Shown: piece by piece, positions 62,201 through 64,000 of the stretch | Numbering within the stretch: the first letter of the stretch is position 1 | Layout of the letters: every line of letters starts with the position of its first letter | Assembly: GCF_030697375.1 (NCBI RefSeq) | Contig: NZ_JAUYQD010000044.1 | Coordinates: 186,001-250,000, forward strand | DNA: 64,000 bases | Reading direction: 5' to 3' | DNA from: Rhodoferax sp. | GTDB taxonomy: Bacteria > Pseudomonadota > Gammaproteobacteria > Burkholderiales > Burkholderiaceae_C | The notes under the pieces: model-generated | What the model saw: the letters and a program-made list of their open reading frames with translations, nothing else | The model's database searches: none | What the model was told of the DNA's origin: nothing | Position numbers and translations under genes: made by a program

Positions 62201-64000
62201 CGGGTTTTGACCACCGAAAATTCGGTGCTGGTGGGCAGCTGCAGGCCCAGGTCGTGGATCCAGAAGGTTTCGGCCGCCGAGCCGTCGCCCACCCGGTAGG
62301 GGTGTTCGTCCAGCACGCGCGCGCCCATGCGCTCCAGCACCGGCAGGGAGTCGGACAGCGCCACCTTGGAGGTGTTGTAGATCTTGAAGCGCAGCATGCC
62401 AGCGGCGGCGTCCAGCGGACGGTAGAGCTTGACCGCCAGTGGCGACTCTGGCGTCAGGGCGGCCAGCACCTGGGTGTCTTCGGCCGCCACCGGGGCGGAG
62501 AAATCTTCGCGGTAGGCGGTGGGAAAGGAGTGGGCGAAGCGGTGCGCCAGGGTCAGGCCCTGGCCTTCGCCATGGGCGCGCAGCAGCTCTTGTGTGCAAT
62601 CGTCTTCCCAGCGCTGGGCCAGCCGGGCCACGCGGGCTTCCAGCGCGCGCAGGTCCACATTGTGCGGTGCCTGGTCTTTGGCACGTACCAGGTAGTGGAT
62701 ACGCGCCAAGGGGCTGTCGGTCAGCATGGGGGTGAATTCCAGCGAGTGGCCGTCCAGCGCCTTGGATAACTCCTGGCCGATGCGGATGCGCAACTCGGTG
62801 TTGTAACGGTCACGCGGCACAAACACCTGCACCGAGGTAAAACGCCCAAACGGGTCGCGGCGCAGGAACACACGGGTGCGCTGGCGCTCTTGCAGGCGCA
62901 GGATGCCGATGGCGTGTTCGGTCAGCGTGGGGGCGTCGATCTGGAACAACTCGTCGCGCGGGTAGGCGTCCAAAATGGCTTGCAGCGACTTGGCCGCGTG
63001 GCTTTCCGGCACCACGCCGGCCGCCGCCATGACCTCGGCGGCGCGCAAACGTACCTGCGGAATGTCGCTGACCAGGGCCGAGTACGCGGTGGACGTATAC
63101 AGGCCCAGAAAACGGGCCTCTCCCACCACCTGCCCCTGCGCGTCAAAGCGCTTGACCGCCACGTAGTCCAGCCAGGCCGGACGGTGCACCGTGGCGCGGG
63201 TCATGGCCTTGGTCACCAGCACCAGCTGGTCCGAATCCAGCAGGGCCACGGCATCGGCGGGCAGAAGACTGACCGGCGTGTGCACCTCGCCGCGCAGCAC
63301 CCCCAGACCCGATTCAGGGAGGGCCACCAGGCGGACCACCTCGCCGTCACGCTCCAGTGCGTAGTCTCTGGCACCCAAAAAGGTGAAATGTTTGTCTTCC
63401 AGCCAGCGCAGGAACGCAATGCCCTCGTGCTGGTAGACGGAAGACAGGGTCGAGCGGGTGGACTCGGCACCCACGGTTTGCAGGCGCTCCAGCATGGCAG
63501 GCCAATCCTGCACCACGGCGCGCACATCGCCCAGCACCCGGGCCAGGTCCTCGGCCAAAGCGGCACGGTCGGCCTCGCTGACGATGCGGTCGCACTCGAC
63601 CAGAATCAGTGATTCCATCGGCGTGCCCTGCTCGCCTTTGGGGGTCGCACTGCAGGTTTTGACCAGGCGGCCCTGCGCATCACGCTCCACCCCTAGCAAG
63701 GGGTGAACAATCCAGTGCGCCGTGCGGCCACTGCGGTTGACGGCCATGGTGACGGAGTCCACCAAAAACGGCATGTCGTCGTGCACGATCTGGATGGCGG
63801 TGTGTTCACTGACAAAACCGTCTTCCGCCAGCGTGGGGTTGAACACGCGAATTTTGGCGCCTTGCGCCGCGCGGGGCGTTTCCAACAAGCGCCAGTGCGC
63901 GTTGGCGATGGCAAACAGCGTGGCCGGGCCACGCGCCTGCATCTCATCGGGGTCAGTGTTGTCGAAATAGGCCGCAATGAAATCGGCCAGCCGGGTGGCT
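59299..64000 (-). CDS. NAD-dependent glutamate dehydrogenase, large (GdhB/L180-type), 5' end outside window
   Basis: Oxidatively deaminates glutamate to 2-oxoglutarate with NAD. At least 1566 residues are visible; the frame continues through the window edge (ATRLADFIAAYFDNTD), so the ATG at 63942 is internal. N-terminal regulatory part: IQIVHDDMPFLVDSVTMAVN; catalytic part: LRGGKVARGGLRWSDRREDF, VPVGSKGGFVLKNAPPASER, IGDMSGDVFGNGMLLS, IFIDPTPD, GGIGTYVKAAFETHAQVGDK and AEGGNLGCTQNGRIEFAQKG. This is the pattern of the roughly 1600-residue bacterial enzymes involved in amino-acid catabolism. A hairpin follows the stop. Confidence 0.95.
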   Translation of the reverse strand, partial: ATRLADFIAAYFDNTDPDEMQARGPATLFAIANAHWRLLETPRAAQGAKIRVFNPTLAEDGFVSEHTAIQIVHDDMPFLVDSVTMAVNRSGRTAHWIVHPLLGVERDAQGRLVKTCSATPKGEQGTPMESLILVECDRIVSEADRAALAEDLARVLGDVRAVVQDWPAMLERLQTVGAESTRSTLSSVYQHEGIAFLRWLEDKHFTFLGARDYALERDGEVVRLVALPESGLGVLRGEVHTPVSLLPADAVALLDSDQLVLVTKAMTRATVHRPAWLDYVAVKRFDAQGQVVGEARFLGLYTSTAYSALVSDIPQVRLRAAEVMAAAGVVPESHAAKSLQAILDAYPRDELFQIDAPTLTEHAIGILRLQERQRTRVFLRRDPFGRFTSVQVFVPRDRYNTELRIRIGQELSKALDGHSLEFTPMLTDSPLARIHYLVRAKDQAPHNVDLRALEARVARLAQRWEDDCTQELLRAHGEGQGLTLAHRFAHSFPTAYREDFSAPVAAEDTQVLAALTPESPLAVKLYRPLDAAAGMLRFKIYNTSKVALSDSLPVLERMGARVLDEHPYRVGDGSAAETFWIHDLGLQLPTSTEFSVVKTRFEALFAQAWKGEVESDDLNKLVLSTTLDARAISVLRAYTRYFKQLGFAFSQSYIEATLNKNALIAQEICQLFDTRFNPTFAGSREEAQKKLGQSIESHLGAVASLDEDRILRQFYATLMATLRTNAWQTTVAGAAKPYLSFKLNPREVPGVPEPKPLFEIWVYSPRVEGVHLRGGKVARGGLRWSDRREDFRTEILGLVKAQQVKNTVIVPVGSKGGFVLKNAPPASEREAYMAEGVACYKLFLSGLLDLTDNLVKGETVPPVNVVRHDPADPYLVVAADKGTATFSDIANSVSAEYGFWLGDAFASGGSVGYDHKKMGITARGAWESVKRHFRALSVNTQTTPFTVAGIGDMSGDVFGNGMLLSEHIQLVVAFDHRHIFIDPTPDAARSFAERQRLFALPRSSWDDYDKSLISEGGGIYARGAKSIKLSPQARAVIGIETEELAPVELLKAILQAPVDLLYNGGIGTYVKAAFETHAQVGDKAGDAFRVNGGELRCKVLAEGGNLGCTQNGRIEFAQKGGLIYTDAIDNSAGVDCSDHEVNIKILLDRVVEAGDLTLKQRNDLLASMTDEVGHLVLSDNYYQSQALDIACHRPLYVLDGQQRLMQWLEGAGRLNRAIEFLPSDEEIARRRARKVGLTAPEGAVVLAYAKMSVFDELVASNLPDDPYFSGALKAYFPKVLTEKFGDAIAKHPLKREIIATFITNTVVNRTGATFVNFIAAEAAATAADVVRAYTLAREIFDLEPLWDQIDALDYRVSTSLQLDLLSQLTAIAQKASRWILRLRSQNTDLPTLIQRYQPGARELRANLAHWLPATAHANWQQSTRSLVDAGVESDLAQNLAALEYIFPALDLVDLAQSAQTGLEQAARAYFGVDAELGLTAWRTEINRLPTETLWQTQARGSARDDVYSIASQITQGLLSRSGGLAEWSEQHGTAIERLRKLLQNISRQSPDLAPVSVALRELRHLA

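Noticed and set aside
59899..62769. A 956-codon open frame on the plus strand opposite glutamate dehydrogenase
   Set aside because: It is the antisense shadow of a GC-rich gene with strong third-position bias; its product is a His/Gly/Gln-rich string with no domain, and the minus-strand gene has unmistakable enzyme motifs.

Overview
The window looks like a chromosomal segment of a betaproteobacterium of the order Burkholderiales, most likely family Comamonadaceae (Rhodoferax, Polaromonas or Limnohabitans-like). The reasons are the TctD/TctE-type two-component pair, the order midA / folM / folB / ttcA / lipoprotein / phosphatase, the sugar transporters with glucokinase, and a short interspersed repeat with a TAGCTGCTTGCGC-like core that I recognise from this family. 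No rRNA, tRNA or CRISPR array was seen.

Region 1 (1-22 kb). Seventeen tightly packed minus-strand genes run from a Gfo/Idh/MocA oxidoreductase (19140) to a chemoreceptor cut by the window edge (1). They encode a CUT1 sugar-type ABC transporter with two tandem binding proteins, two GMC flavoenzymes, an SDR, an aldehyde dehydrogenase, a CoA-transferase, an enoyl-CoA hydratase-like enzyme, a DUF993 protein, a Dabb protein and a glycerate 2-kinase. The last two genes are a binding-protein paralogue without a signal peptide and a chemoreceptor, joined by ATGA overlaps. This reads as one uptake, oxidation, CoA-activation, glycerate and chemotaxis unit for a substrate I cannot name. RpiR and LacI regulators lie upstream. 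Two promoters with the same layout, with a TTGGAACGTTCCAA palindrome in the 17-bp spacer, sit before rpiR and before the Gfo/Idh gene.

Region 2 (22-39.5 kb) is mainly housekeeping: glmS, an Lrp regulator, glmU, a lipoprotein, a TfoX-like protein, 5-formyl-THF cyclo-ligase, a lytic transglycosylase, a GST, cca, TctD/TctE and a four-PAS GGDEF-EAL protein. Directly after glmU lies a histidine kinase fused in frame to a Uma2-type PD-(D/E)XK nuclease domain, which I do not recognise as a described architecture.

Region 3 (39.5-47 kb) is a second minus-strand sugar unit: cupin isomerase-like protein, ROK glucokinase, two binding proteins, two permeases and an ATPase, probably for glucose or mannose. 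One binding protein has an N-terminus resembling that of the neighbouring permease.

Region 4 (47-64 kb). The midA, folM, folB, ttcA, lipoprotein and phosphatase genes are followed by an accessory block: a toxin-antitoxin-SecB chaperone (TAC) module, an IS91-type transposase remnant, a roughly 97% copy of the phosphatase 3' end, an orphan ChvE-like binding protein, and a second, diverged phosphatase 3'-end fragment. Two hydrolases, a LysE exporter, a membrane protein and a large NAD-dependent glutamate dehydrogenase (5' end outside the window) complete the segment. All identifications come from reading the sequence; no database search was run.
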